From an uncultured Atopobiaceae bacterium (lineage in GTDB: Bacteria; Actinomycetota; Coriobacteriia; Coriobacteriales; Atopobiaceae): a stretch of DNA of 64,000 nt. The notes below the pieces were generated by a model. That model had not been told where the DNA came from. It saw only the letters and a program-made list of their open reading frames with translations, and made no database searches. Position 1 is the stretch's first letter. Each line of letters starts with the position of its first letter. The stretch lies in NCBI GenBank assembly GCA_944320975.1, contig CALUJM010000011.1:1-64000 (forward strand), given 5' to 3'. This document shows positions 46,901 through 53,742 of the stretch, piece after piece. Made by a program: the position numbers and the translations under genes.

Positions 46901-48612
46901 CACCACTGGCCGATCTCGTCGAAGTCACGCAGCTTGATGACCTTGAACAGGGCGTTCTTGATGACGGAGTAGGACAGGCCCGCCGCCACGTCGCCGATGG
47001 TCGCGCCCTCCTTCTGCGCCTGCTTGACGCGGGAGTTCATGAAGACGGTGCAGCGGCTGCCCAGGTCGACCGGGCTCTTGGCGCGCGTGGCCGCCTGCGC
47101 GAACTCCTGGACGGACATGTTCATGGACACCGCGAAGCTCTCGATGAAGCTGCCGCAGCCCGAGGAGCAGGCCTCGTTGAGCATGATGTGCTCGATGACG
47201 CCGTCCTTGACCTGCAGGCACTTCATGTCCTGGCCGCCGATGTCGAGGATGAACTCGACGCCCGGGACAAAGGCCTTGGCGCCGCGCAGGTGCGCGACGG
47301 TCTCGATCTCGCCGGAGTCCGCGCGCAGGGCCTCGATGAGGATCTGCTCGCCGTAGCCAGTGGTGGTCACGTGGCCGATGACGCAGCCGGCGGGCATCTT
47401 GTCGTAGATGTCGTCCATGATGGTGCGGGCGGTGCCGAGGACGTCGCCGTTGTTGTTGCCGTACCAGGTGTAGAGCAGCTCTCCGCCCTCGCCGACGACG
47501 GCCGCCTTCATCGTGGTGGAGCCGGCGTCGATGCCGATAAAGACGCGCCCCTGATAGCTCTCGAGCTCGCCCTTGGGCACGACCTGCTTGTCGTGGCGCT
47601 CCTTGAACTCCTGGTAGTCCGCCTCGGTCTCGAAGAGCGGCTCGAGGCGCGCGACCTCCGAGCCCTGGACATCCTTCAGGTTCTCCAGCAGACGGATGAC
47701 CTCGTCGAACGTGACGTACTTCTCGGACTCGCCGGCCAGAGCCGCGCCGGTGGCCACGAACAGGTGCGCGTTCTCCGGCACGATGATGTGCTCGTCGTCG
47801 AGGTTGAGCGTGAGGTAGAAGCGCTTGCGGAGCTCCGAGAGGTACTGGAGCGGGCCGCCGAGAAACGCCACGTGGCCGCGGATGGGATGGCCGCACGCGA
47901 GGCCCGAGACCGTCTGGTTGGCCACGGCCTGGAAGATGGAGGCCGCGATGTCGGCGGGCTTGGCGCCCTCGTTGAGCAGCGGCTGGACGTCGGACTTGGC
48001 GAAGACGCCGCAGCGGCTCGCGATGGGGTGGATCTGCGTGGCGCCCTTGGCGAGCTCGTTCAGGCCGGAGGCGTCGGTGTGCAGCAGGCTCGCCATCTGG
48101 TCGATGAAGGCGCCCGTGCCGCCGGCGCAGGTGCCGTTCATGCGCTGCTCGATGCCGTTGTCGAAGTAGATGATCTTAGCGTCCTCGCCGCCCAGCTCGA
48201 TGGCGCAGTCGGTCTGCGGGATGAGCGTCTCGACGGCGCGCTTGGAGGCGATGACCTCCTGGACGAACTCGAGGCCCAGCCAGTTGGCGAGCAGCATGCC
48301 GCCGGAGCCGGTGATCGAGACGCGCATGGGCGCCGTGCCGATGACCTTGCGCGCACGGGCGAAGAGCTCCTTGGCCGTGGCGCGGATATCGGTGTGGTGG
48401 CGCTCGTAGTTGGCGTAGACGAGGTTGTCGGAGTCGTCGATGACGGCGAGCTTGACGGTGGTGGAGCCAACGTCGATGCCCAGGCGCAGGTGGGCGTGGG
48501 AGAAGTCGGCGGGACGCGCCGGCGAGAGCTCGGCCCCGTCCTGCTTGAGGTCGAGCGGCTTGTTGGCGCGAGCGTTCTTCTCGGCCTGGATGGATGCGGC
48601 GGTCTTACTCAT
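43981..48612 (-). CDS. Giant 2-hydroxyacyl-CoA dehydratase activase-like protein (two ASKHA domains, DUF2229)
   Basis: This is a 1543-residue protein. The first ASKHA ATPase (LGIDVGSTTVKLAVID; CAGGTGAFIDQMA) and second ASKHA ATPase (FIGIDAGSTTMKAAVVGEGG; CSSGCGSFIESFAV) are followed by a Cys-rich link (HCGRCSNNCLL, GNRCEKGAGG). A DUF2229/HgdB-like half ends near LERLK. Single-domain relatives (HgdC, FldI) use ATP to inject an electron into 2-hydroxyacyl-CoA dehydratases. Fusions of this size are common in Clostridia and Coriobacteriia and have no proven role. No dehydratase genes lie nearby. ATG 48612 overlaps the tetR stop as ATGA with GGAGG upstream, so expression is coupled to the regulator. 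Confidence 0.85.
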   Translation of the reverse strand: MSKTAASIQAEKNARANKPLDLKQDGAELSPARPADFSHAHLRLGIDVGSTTVKLAVIDDSDNLVYANYERHHTDIRATAKELFARARKVIGTAPMRVSITGSGGMLLANWLGLEFVQEVIASKRAVETLIPQTDCAIELGGEDAKIIYFDNGIEQRMNGTCAGGTGAFIDQMASLLHTDASGLNELAKGATQIHPIASRCGVFAKSDVQPLLNEGAKPADIAASIFQAVANQTVSGLACGHPIRGHVAFLGGPLQYLSELRKRFYLTLNLDDEHIIVPENAHLFVATGAALAGESEKYVTFDEVIRLLENLKDVQGSEVARLEPLFETEADYQEFKERHDKQVVPKGELESYQGRVFIGIDAGSTTMKAAVVGEGGELLYTWYGNNNGDVLGTARTIMDDIYDKMPAGCVIGHVTTTGYGEQILIEALRADSGEIETVAHLRGAKAFVPGVEFILDIGGQDMKCLQVKDGVIEHIMLNEACSSGCGSFIESFAVSMNMSVQEFAQAATRAKSPVDLGSRCTVFMNSRVKQAQKEGATIGDVAAGLSYSVIKNALFKVIKLRDFDEIGQWCVVQGGTFMSDATLRAFELLTGRDVIRPDIAGTMGAYGAALLARDRAGVAGTSRLLSREEIDNLQVKHTNVHCGRCSNNCLLTINDFGGGRRFITGNRCEKGAGGSKAKGNDAPNLFDFKNKLLFDRPVLSPEEAPRGTVGIPRALNMYENYPFWHAFFTKLGFSVMLSDQTSAATYDAGIESMPSESVCYPAKLSHGHIMNLLAKDPDFIWMPCIRWERQEDEGATNHYNCPIVMSYPQALGLNVDELGEGSKVEFLSPFIPYDKKRELKRRLYELVVGQREKDAAEGRGRVRGEHITRTEIDAAVNAAWEADLAFKDAMHRAGDEALRWIEEHDAHGIVLAGRPYHNDPEINHAIPELVHSFGFAVLTEDSVAHKVKPERPIRVIDQWMFHSRLYRAARFVASRNDLDLIQLFSFGCGLDALTTDQVQEILEASGKIYTVLKIDQVSNLGAARIRIRSLMAALKEQREELRRAASQGKIREVEPVSVRNADGSLERARATAPGRVPVYREAASAAFEKVRYTEDMQKAGYTILVPQMAPIHFDLLEVLLKSAGFNVVLLPSVDQGAVEAGLKYVNNDICYPSILVTGQIMEAVLSGEYDLSRTAVIITQTGGGCRATNYIALIRKALKDSGHPEVPVISLTAASGLDEKNPGFSIFKPEILVKAVYALLYGDLIMQLLYRCRPYEAEPGAADALYDRMMAEAKGLIASSTASRGRFYQLCQRTIDAFEALPLENDRSKPRVGVVGEILVKFHPTANNQVVKVIEQEGCEANVPGLVDFFLFGMTNAINTNKELGTKASSRLTHMAGIKLIEGFREPINKMLAKTTRFQTYPDIFELAAKAEQVLSLCNTMGEGWLLTAEMVDLIETGTPNIVCCSPFACLPNHVVGKSVIKRLRQMHPESNIVAVDYDPGASEVNQLNRIKLMISVAKENFRTNREGGFKLENPDDPTRGGEDFGPIHLSDEQLAQLERLK

Positions 48613-49286
48613 TGTTCCTCCTTGGAGCACATGGCTGCAAGCGCGAAGCTGGGGATGTCGAGCTCGATGGGGCTGTCGTAGAGGTCTCCGGGGCGCACGA
48701 ACATGAGCGCGGTCATGAGGCGAGCCATCATGGGCACGCTCTCGCGCATGCCGCCGTCGAGCCAGCGCAGCAGCACGCCGACCTCGGCGGAGATGGCAAA
48801 CGTGAGGTAGTAGTCGAAGAGCGGGCCAAACGCGCGCAGGTCGAGCCCGTCGAGGGCGCGCGTGCCCACGACCTCGTGCACGAGGGCCTTGATGCGCTCG
48901 GCGAACGCCGGGTCGCCGCCGTTGCCCAGGAGCGGGCGCAGGTAGTCGCCACGCTCGCGGACGGCCGCGAGCAGGGCCTCGGCGCCGGGGGCGGGCTCGC
49001 CGTGATCGAGGGCCCGACGCAGGTCGTCGAGGTGGCAGGCCGCGAGGCGCGCGAGCGGGGCGCGAAGCTCGGCGAGGGTCTCGTCCTCGATCTGGCGGAC
49101 GAGGTCGGGGGTGTCGCGGAAGTGCGAGTAGAAGGTGCGGCGCGTGACGCCGGCGCGCTCGGTCACCGCGGTGACGGTCACGCGGGAGAGGTCGCCGGTC
49201 GAGGCGATCTCCTCGGCGAGGGCGCGGCGCAGGGCGAGCCTGGTGCGGACGCTCCTGCGGTCGGTGCTGAGCACGCATTCCTGCAT
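48609..49286 (-). CDS. TetR-family regulator
   Basis: The 225-residue protein has an N-terminal TetR helix-turn-helix (RVTVTAVTERAGVTRRTFYS, HFRDTPDLVRQIEDE) and an all-helical ligand domain. The stop overlaps the activase ATG, so regulator and activase form a two-gene operon. The start is uncertain: I chose the Met at 49286 before QECVLSTDRRSVRTR. A longer frame to 49364 would begin with TTG inside a likely operator. It probably represses its own operon. Confidence 0.8.
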   Translation of the reverse strand: MQECVLSTDRRSVRTRLALRRALAEEIASTGDLSRVTVTAVTERAGVTRRTFYSHFRDTPDLVRQIEDETLAELRAPLARLAACHLDDLRRALDHGEPAPGAEALLAAVRERGDYLRPLLGNGGDPAFAERIKALVHEVVGTRALDGLDLRAFGPLFDYYLTFAISAEVGVLLRWLDGGMRESVPMMARLMTALMFVRPGDLYDSPIELDIPSFALAAMCSKEEQ

Positions 49287-49336
49287 GTGGCGGGCGATCC
49301 CTTCGACGTTGCGGACCGGGTCGCCGGGACCCGGTT

Positions 49337-49372
49337 TATGCACAGCGTGCGTAGTATTGCACAACCTGTGCA
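49337..49372 (-). promoter_or_regulatory. Putative TetR operator
   Basis: TGCACAACCTGTGCA (49358-49372) is a near-palindrome with 6-bp arms and 3-bp spacer. A second TATGCACAGCG half-site lies at 49337-49347. Position just upstream of tetR fits autoregulation; no binding data can be inferred from sequence alone. Confidence 0.5.
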
Positions 49373-49432
49373 GAAACCTTGCGGCGGAGGGCGCGGCACA
49401 ACATCTCCATGCCGGTGGCCCGCCCCCGGGGC

Positions 49433-49562
49433 GCTATCGAAACGGGCGCCGTGGCAGACGGCGGTGTGCCACGGTGGCGGCTTTGATAGCGGGCGAACCG
49501 GGGCGCTATCGAAACGGGCGCTGTGGCAGAGGGCGGCGTGCCACGGTGGCGGTTTTGATAGC
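49433..49562. repeat. Two tandem hairpins of the GCTATCGAAA…GATAGC family
   Basis: The copies are 49433-49490 and 49505-49562, each closing with TTGATAGC around a CGSYGTGGCA stem. They lie between the divergent tetR and serine hydrolase genes, where a terminator would have no purpose. Confidence 0.85.
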
Positions 49563-49656
49563 AGGCCCGGCCTGGCCCGATTTTTCACATCGGATACGTT
49601 CGACCGGCCGCAAGCTGCCATAATGTACTCGGTTTCAACTGAGGGTTGGAGGTTCC

Positions 49657-50658
49657 ATGAGGCACGGGGCGACGTTTGCGCAGGCGCTTGCAGGTGCGGC
49701 CTGCACGGTTCTTCTCGCCTCATGCGCAGCCCAGGGAATGGCCTCCCCCGCCGTCCAGGACGAGCCCGCCGGCCAGGCGCAGGTCGTCGACCGCGCCGAA
49801 GAGGCGGACGAGAAGGACGAAGGGCCGGAAGCCGAGAAGGACGAGGGGCCGGAAGCCGAGCCCGAGGCAGAGCCCGAGGCCGCCGAGGACGCCTTCGACG
49901 CGAGCGCCCCCGTAGTCGACGCGACCTCCGAGCTGGGCGTGGACGTCACCGCGCCCGAGGGGTTCCTCGACACGCCGGAGTTCTCCGCCGTCGAGCAGGA
50001 GATCGTCGCGCTCGAAAACGCCGGCTACAGCGTCAGCGTGCGCATGGTCGACCTTGAGACCGGGCGCGGCGTCAGCTACAACGCCGACGAGGTCCGCTAT
50101 CCCGCGAGCTCCATCAAGGCCGCCTACTGCGCGATGGTCTGCGAGGCCAACGGCGGGTCGGCGGGCATGGGCGCGACCATGGCCGAATGCCTGCTCAACT
50201 CGTCCAACGAGGCGTACACGTCGCTGATCGAAACCTTCCGGCTCGCGCCGTTCGCGCAGTGGCTCACGAAGGCGGGCGCGCCGGACGCCGGGTCGCGCGC
50301 CCACGACCACTACTACCCCGACATCTCGGCCAACGAGCTCGCCGCCGTGTGGGAGGAGATCTGGCGCTACGGGACCTCGGGCGAGGCGGGCGCCAGCGAG
50401 CTGACGAGCTACCTCTCGCAGACCGGCTACACGCCCATCGGCGAGCTGCTGCGCGAGAAGTGCGAGGTCTGGTCCAAGGCAGGCTGGTACCCCGCGGACG
50501 AGAACAGCCTCACCTCGACCAACGACGCGGGAGTGGTCTTCTCCGATTCGGGGACCTACGTGCTCGTCGTCATGACGGACCTCTCGGCCTATCTCGACGG
50601 AATCTCCCCTCTCATCTCGGCCCTCGACGCCGCCCACGACGTCATGTGCGGCGCCTGA
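49657..50658 (+). CDS. Beta-lactamase-like serine hydrolase lipoprotein
   Basis: The 333-residue protein has a lipoprotein signal (VLLASC lipobox, Cys23), a Glu/Asp/Ala-rich spacer with EKDEGPEAE repeats (about 45-80) and a beta-lactamase/transpeptidase-like domain. The serine motif is SSIK in RYPASSIKAAY, and SSN in LLNSSNEAY acts as the SDN equivalent. KTG is not clearly conserved (the counterpart may be WSKAGWY). Class A beta-lactamase folds of this kind are often peptidoglycan or ester hydrolases rather than resistance enzymes. ATG 49657 follows TTGGAGG. Confidence 0.75.
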   Translation: MRHGATFAQALAGAACTVLLASCAAQGMASPAVQDEPAGQAQVVDRAEEADEKDEGPEAEKDEGPEAEPEAEPEAAEDAFDASAPVVDATSELGVDVTAPEGFLDTPEFSAVEQEIVALENAGYSVSVRMVDLETGRGVSYNADEVRYPASSIKAAYCAMVCEANGGSAGMGATMAECLLNSSNEAYTSLIETFRLAPFAQWLTKAGAPDAGSRAHDHYYPDISANELAAVWEEIWRYGTSGEAGASELTSYLSQTGYTPIGELLREKCEVWSKAGWYPADENSLTSTNDAGVVFSDSGTYVLVVMTDLSAYLDGISPLISALDAAHDVMCGA

Positions 50659-50682
50659 CCCCGGGCGGGACAGCTGCCCCGC

Positions 50683-51690
50683 CTACGAGAGGCGAAGGAC
50701 GCTCTGGCGCTCGACGAAGGTCGTGGAGAGGTGCACCACGCTCGTGTAGTCACGCGGCTCGCGGATGCGCTCGACGATGGTCTTCACCGCGAGCTCGCCC
50801 ATCTCGCCGTTGGGGACGCGCATCGTCGTGAGCGGCGGGCTCGAGATACTCGCGAACGAGAGGTCGTCGAAGCCCAGCACCGAGACGTCCTCCGGGATCC
50901 TGATGCCGCGCTCGGACATCGCGCGCATGCATCCCAGGGCCATGATGTCGTTCTCGACGAAAAACGCCGAGGGCAGCACGGGGTTGGTGGCCAGCCACGC
51001 GCTCATAGACTCGTAGGCGGTGTTGACCGTGGTCCCCACCTCGACGCGGAAGTTGGGGTTGATGGGGAGGTTCGCCTCGCGCATCGCCCGGCGGTAGCCG
51101 CGCTCACGCAGGGGGAAGTTCTTGATGCGGTAGGACCCCGCGATGTAGCCGATCTCGCGGTGCCCCATCTTGATGAGGTAGCTCACGGCGCGCAGGGCGG
51201 AGTTCTCGTTCGAGGTGACGATGCACTCGAAGAAGAGATGGTCGCTCCAGCCGTCCACCACCACGAACGGAACCTTTGCGCCGCGGAAGAGGTCGTAGTC
51301 CTCCTCGGCCATCTCCGTGCCCAGCAGCACCACGGCGTTTGAGGGGTCGCTGACGATCTCGCGCGCCTCTCGGGCGGCGGCCTGCCGGTCGGAGAGCTCA
51401 ATGTTGGTGAAGATGATGCTCAGGTCGTGCTCGCGGGCGGCTCGCTCGACGCCCTTGATGACGCCCATGTGGAAGGTTCCCTCGTCGAGGATCTCGCCGG
51501 TCTTGCGCGCCTGGACGAAGTTGATGTGGGTGATGCGGTTGGAGCGGTCGTAGCCCAGCTCGCGCGCGGCGCGGAAGATGATGGCGGCGGTCTCCTTGTT
51601 GACGCCGCGCTTGCGGTTGAGCGCGTTGGACACCGTGGCCGGCGAGAAGCCCGTCTTCCTGCTGATCTCACGAACCCCGACGTTTCTCAT
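50683..51690 (-). CDS. LacI-family regulator (1)
   Basis: The 335-residue protein has the HTH GVREISRKTGFSPATVSNAL with hinge region RAARELGYDRSN, then a periplasmic-binding-protein-like sensor domain (GIIFTNIE, VVLLGTEMAEEDYD, FFVENDIMALGCMRAM, VSVLGFDDLSFASISSPPLT). ATG 51690 follows CGGAG; upstream in-frame Met codons lack a site. Its target is unknown; the adjacent genes (serine hydrolase, hipBA) are not obvious sugar genes. Confidence 0.88.
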   Translation of the reverse strand: MRNVGVREISRKTGFSPATVSNALNRKRGVNKETAAIIFRAARELGYDRSNRITHINFVQARKTGEILDEGTFHMGVIKGVERAAREHDLSIIFTNIELSDRQAAAREAREIVSDPSNAVVLLGTEMAEEDYDLFRGAKVPFVVVDGWSDHLFFECIVTSNENSALRAVSYLIKMGHREIGYIAGSYRIKNFPLRERGYRRAMREANLPINPNFRVEVGTTVNTAYESMSAWLATNPVLPSAFFVENDIMALGCMRAMSERGIRIPEDVSVLGFDDLSFASISSPPLTTMRVPNGEMGELAVKTIVERIREPRDYTSVVHLSTTFVERQSVLRLS

Positions 51691-51784
51691 GGAACACTCC
51701 GACCTTCCGCGTCTCATTACATGAACATCATGATAAACACCGCTAAACAATGTTGGGCGACGCATCTGCCAGCGGCGCATTCCT

Positions 51785-51919
51785 CCCGGTTGGCGACATT
51801 CGGCGTACGCGACCGGGCCCGGCCGGTTCTTCTCGCCAGCTCATTGCGCTGCGCGCAAAAGTCGCTGGGCGAGAAGAACCGGCCGCGCCCTACGGGTTGG
51901 TATGGCGAGCGCTACTTAC
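51785..51919. repeat. Left 135-bp direct repeat flanking hipBA (hairpin with inverted loop)
   Basis: It starts CCCGGTTGGCGACATTCGGC and ends GCGAGCGCTACTTAC, the hipA stop being inside. The central stem GGCCGGTTCTTCTCGCC / GGCGAGAAGAACCGGCC encloses a 30-nt loop. The partner is at 53609-53742. Stem bases differ between copies but remain paired, and the loop is in opposite orientation. Confidence 0.9.
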
Positions 51920-53211
51920 AGAAGCTCGCACGTACGCCGGCAGTTTGCGGCGATCTCCCGAACCAGGGGCGACCCGACCCTCTCTATCCCAGGCATCTCC
52001 TCCGCAGCGCCGACCACTCGCTCGGCAGCCTCCGGAACAAGCCTCGCCATGGCTTCGAGGCGCTCGCGCAGAAGGTCGGCACCGAGTCCCAATTCCTCAA
52101 GACCATTGGCCTCGACCATGCCCTCCACATGCCTTGAGCCCACCATTCCAAAGCGATTCTCCCCGCCTATCGAGAGCGCTGCTCGCAGGGGCTTTCTCTG
52201 CGTGGGCGCGAGGCTGCGATAGGGAGCTATCGATGCCACATCGTAGAGCGGGGCCAGACGGACGTCGTCGCGCCCAACATGGAGCAGGGCGTGGTTCTTG
52301 GCATGTGCGTCGGTCGCCCCGATCAGGTAGTTGAAGAACAGATAGAGGATGAAGCGGTAGACGTTCTCGCGCGCGTTTCTCCCCGTCCCCTTGAGTAGTG
52401 AAATGATCCGGGGCGTAGACGGACCGCCCTGATCGGCATACTTGGCCTGAGGGGAAACGCTCAGGGCCTGACAAAGATCCTCCTGATGCAGGCGATGCAC
52501 GGTCCCGTCCGCGACGAATGCCCTGTCATATCGAGTGATGACGATTGCTTCCTCGCGACCGAAGGACCGATAGTCCACCTCCGCCACTGGAAGGCCTATT
52601 TCTCGGGCAATCTTCATCGAGAGGTACTCGACAAGCGCCTGAGAATCAAACCCCGTGACCCCCGGCTTTACGATATGCGTCGTCGCGGCAGCCCCCCGGC
52701 ACTCATACCAAGTTCCGCCCTGGTACCGCAGGGCGATCTTTGCCTGACACCCGCCGAGCGACCAGCGGCCCTCGGAGCGAGTAACTCCCGTCCATGCGAA
52801 AGCCGCGTTCTCCCTCACCTCCGCAAGGCGCCGCTCCACATCCCCTTCCGAAAGCGCAACCAGGTCGGACGTGGAATCCTCGGCGGGAACGGGGTCAGAT
52901 TCCTCGAGAATCTGTATGGCGCCCGGACAATCCCCGCCCACTATGCGGAGCAATCGGAACGGGTTGTCCCCCGACACGCCAAACGGGGCACCTATCGCGA
53001 CCCGAGTTTCCTGATCGTCGGGCAGCAGGCCCATCAAGTAAGGACGAACGACGCGGTCGTCATAACGAGCGAGGCCGACAGGCATGGAAAGGGACAGCGG
53101 GACGCCATCGTAACCCCGGTCATAGGCGAAGCTCAGGGCCCCGTAGCGATTCTCCGTGAGCTCGCCGCAATATGCGCCGGAAACGTAGACAGCCAGCGAC
53201 GAGCCCTTCAT
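51916..53211 (-). CDS. hipA: HipA-family toxin kinase
   Basis: The 431-residue protein has the HipA N-subdomain (LAVYVSGAYCGELTENRYG; MPVGLARYDDRVVRPYLMGL), the phosphate loop RWSLGGCQAKIAL, the catalytic segment NYLIGATDAHAKNHALL and the Mg site LAPLYDVASIAPY. HipA phosphorylates glutamyl-tRNA synthetase in E. coli and causes growth arrest; relatives vary in target. The start overlaps the hipB stop (ATGA), so they are coupled. The module is bracketed by 135-bp direct repeats, so it looks like a cassette. Confidence 0.9.
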   Translation of the reverse strand: MKGSSLAVYVSGAYCGELTENRYGALSFAYDRGYDGVPLSLSMPVGLARYDDRVVRPYLMGLLPDDQETRVAIGAPFGVSGDNPFRLLRIVGGDCPGAIQILEESDPVPAEDSTSDLVALSEGDVERRLAEVRENAAFAWTGVTRSEGRWSLGGCQAKIALRYQGGTWYECRGAAATTHIVKPGVTGFDSQALVEYLSMKIAREIGLPVAEVDYRSFGREEAIVITRYDRAFVADGTVHRLHQEDLCQALSVSPQAKYADQGGPSTPRIISLLKGTGRNARENVYRFILYLFFNYLIGATDAHAKNHALLHVGRDDVRLAPLYDVASIAPYRSLAPTQRKPLRAALSIGGENRFGMVGSRHVEGMVEANGLEELGLGADLLRERLEAMARLVPEAAERVVGAAEEMPGIERVGSPLVREIAANCRRTCELL

Positions 53212-53534
53212 CGCGCTCTCCCGTCATCGAGCTTCCAGATGTCCGCAAGGTCGTCCCAGGGAGGGATGTCCTGGGGACCGGCCTCGTTCGCCGTGCCGCA
53301 GAGCCGCAGGGGCTCCTGGCCATCAAGCTCCAGGGACATCGAAAGGCCGAGGGCGGCGAGCACCTTGAGGAACTTGCCCAGCCCGATGTTCTCGTTCTCC
53401 CCCGTCTCCAGCGCGTACAGCGTGCGCGCGGCGACGCCCGTGGCCCGGGCCAGCTGGTCGCGTGACATGCCCCGGTCCTCCCGCACCCTCCGCACGACGC
53501 TCCCCGCCATCTCAGGAGTCGAAATCTTACCCAT
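53208..53534 (-). CDS. hipB: HipB-family antitoxin (XRE)
   Basis: The 108-residue protein has an XRE HTH (VVRRVREDRGMSRDQLARAT, GVAARTLYALETGENENIGL) and a short Asp-rich C-tail as in HipB. It neutralises HipA and represses the operon. I chose ATG 53534 because GAGGG stands 5 nt upstream. The promoter is embedded in a 47-bp palindrome (53558-53604). Confidence 0.88.
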   Translation of the reverse strand: MGKISTPEMAGSVVRRVREDRGMSRDQLARATGVAARTLYALETGENENIGLGKFLKVLAALGLSMSLELDGQEPLRLCGTANEAGPQDIPPWDDLADIWKLDDGRAR

Positions 53535-53557
53535 AAGGCCCTCGCTTTCGCACATAA

Positions 53558-53604
53558 TTGCCACTTGCAATATATTGCGTTACGCAACATATTGCAAGTG
53601 GCAA
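53558..53604 (-). promoter_or_regulatory. hipBA promoter within a perfect palindromic operator
   Basis: On the minus strand TTGCAA and TATATT are separated by 17 bp. The whole region is a long inverted repeat with arms TTGCCACTTGCAATAT / ATATTGCAAGTGGCAA-like. The -35 lies in one arm and the -10 in the other, so bound HipB would cover both. This is the typical autorepression layout. Confidence 0.85.
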
Positions 53605-53608
53605 CCCA

Positions 53609-53742
53609 CCCGGTTGGCGACATTCGGCCCATACGACACGGGCCGCCCGCCCTTCTCGCCCAGCGACTTTTGCGCGCAGCGCAATGAGATGGGGAGAAGG
53701 GCAGGCGGCCCCTCAGGTGCGTATGATGCGAGCGCTACTTAC
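53609..53742. repeat. Right 134-bp direct repeat flanking hipBA
   Basis: It shares CCCGGTTGGCGACATTCGGC and GCGAGCGCTACTTAC with 51785-51919. Here the stem is GGCCGCCCGCCCTTCTCGCC / GGGGAGAAGGGCAGGCGGCC and the loop CAGCGACTTTTGCGCGCAGC is reversed relative to the left copy. It contains the xfp stop codon and probably acts as the xfp 3' hairpin. Confidence 0.9.

Noticed and set aside
44023..48681. 1552-codon open frame on the plus strand opposite the activase gene
   Set aside because: The translation is low-complexity (V/A/L/D/G/R-rich), with no domain motif, and mirrors the codon bias of the real minus-strand gene.
49657..50658. Antibiotic-resistance beta-lactamase
   Set aside because: The SxxK motif is present, but the SDN and KTG motifs are altered or missing, and a long lipoprotein spacer suggests a wall-associated hydrolase.
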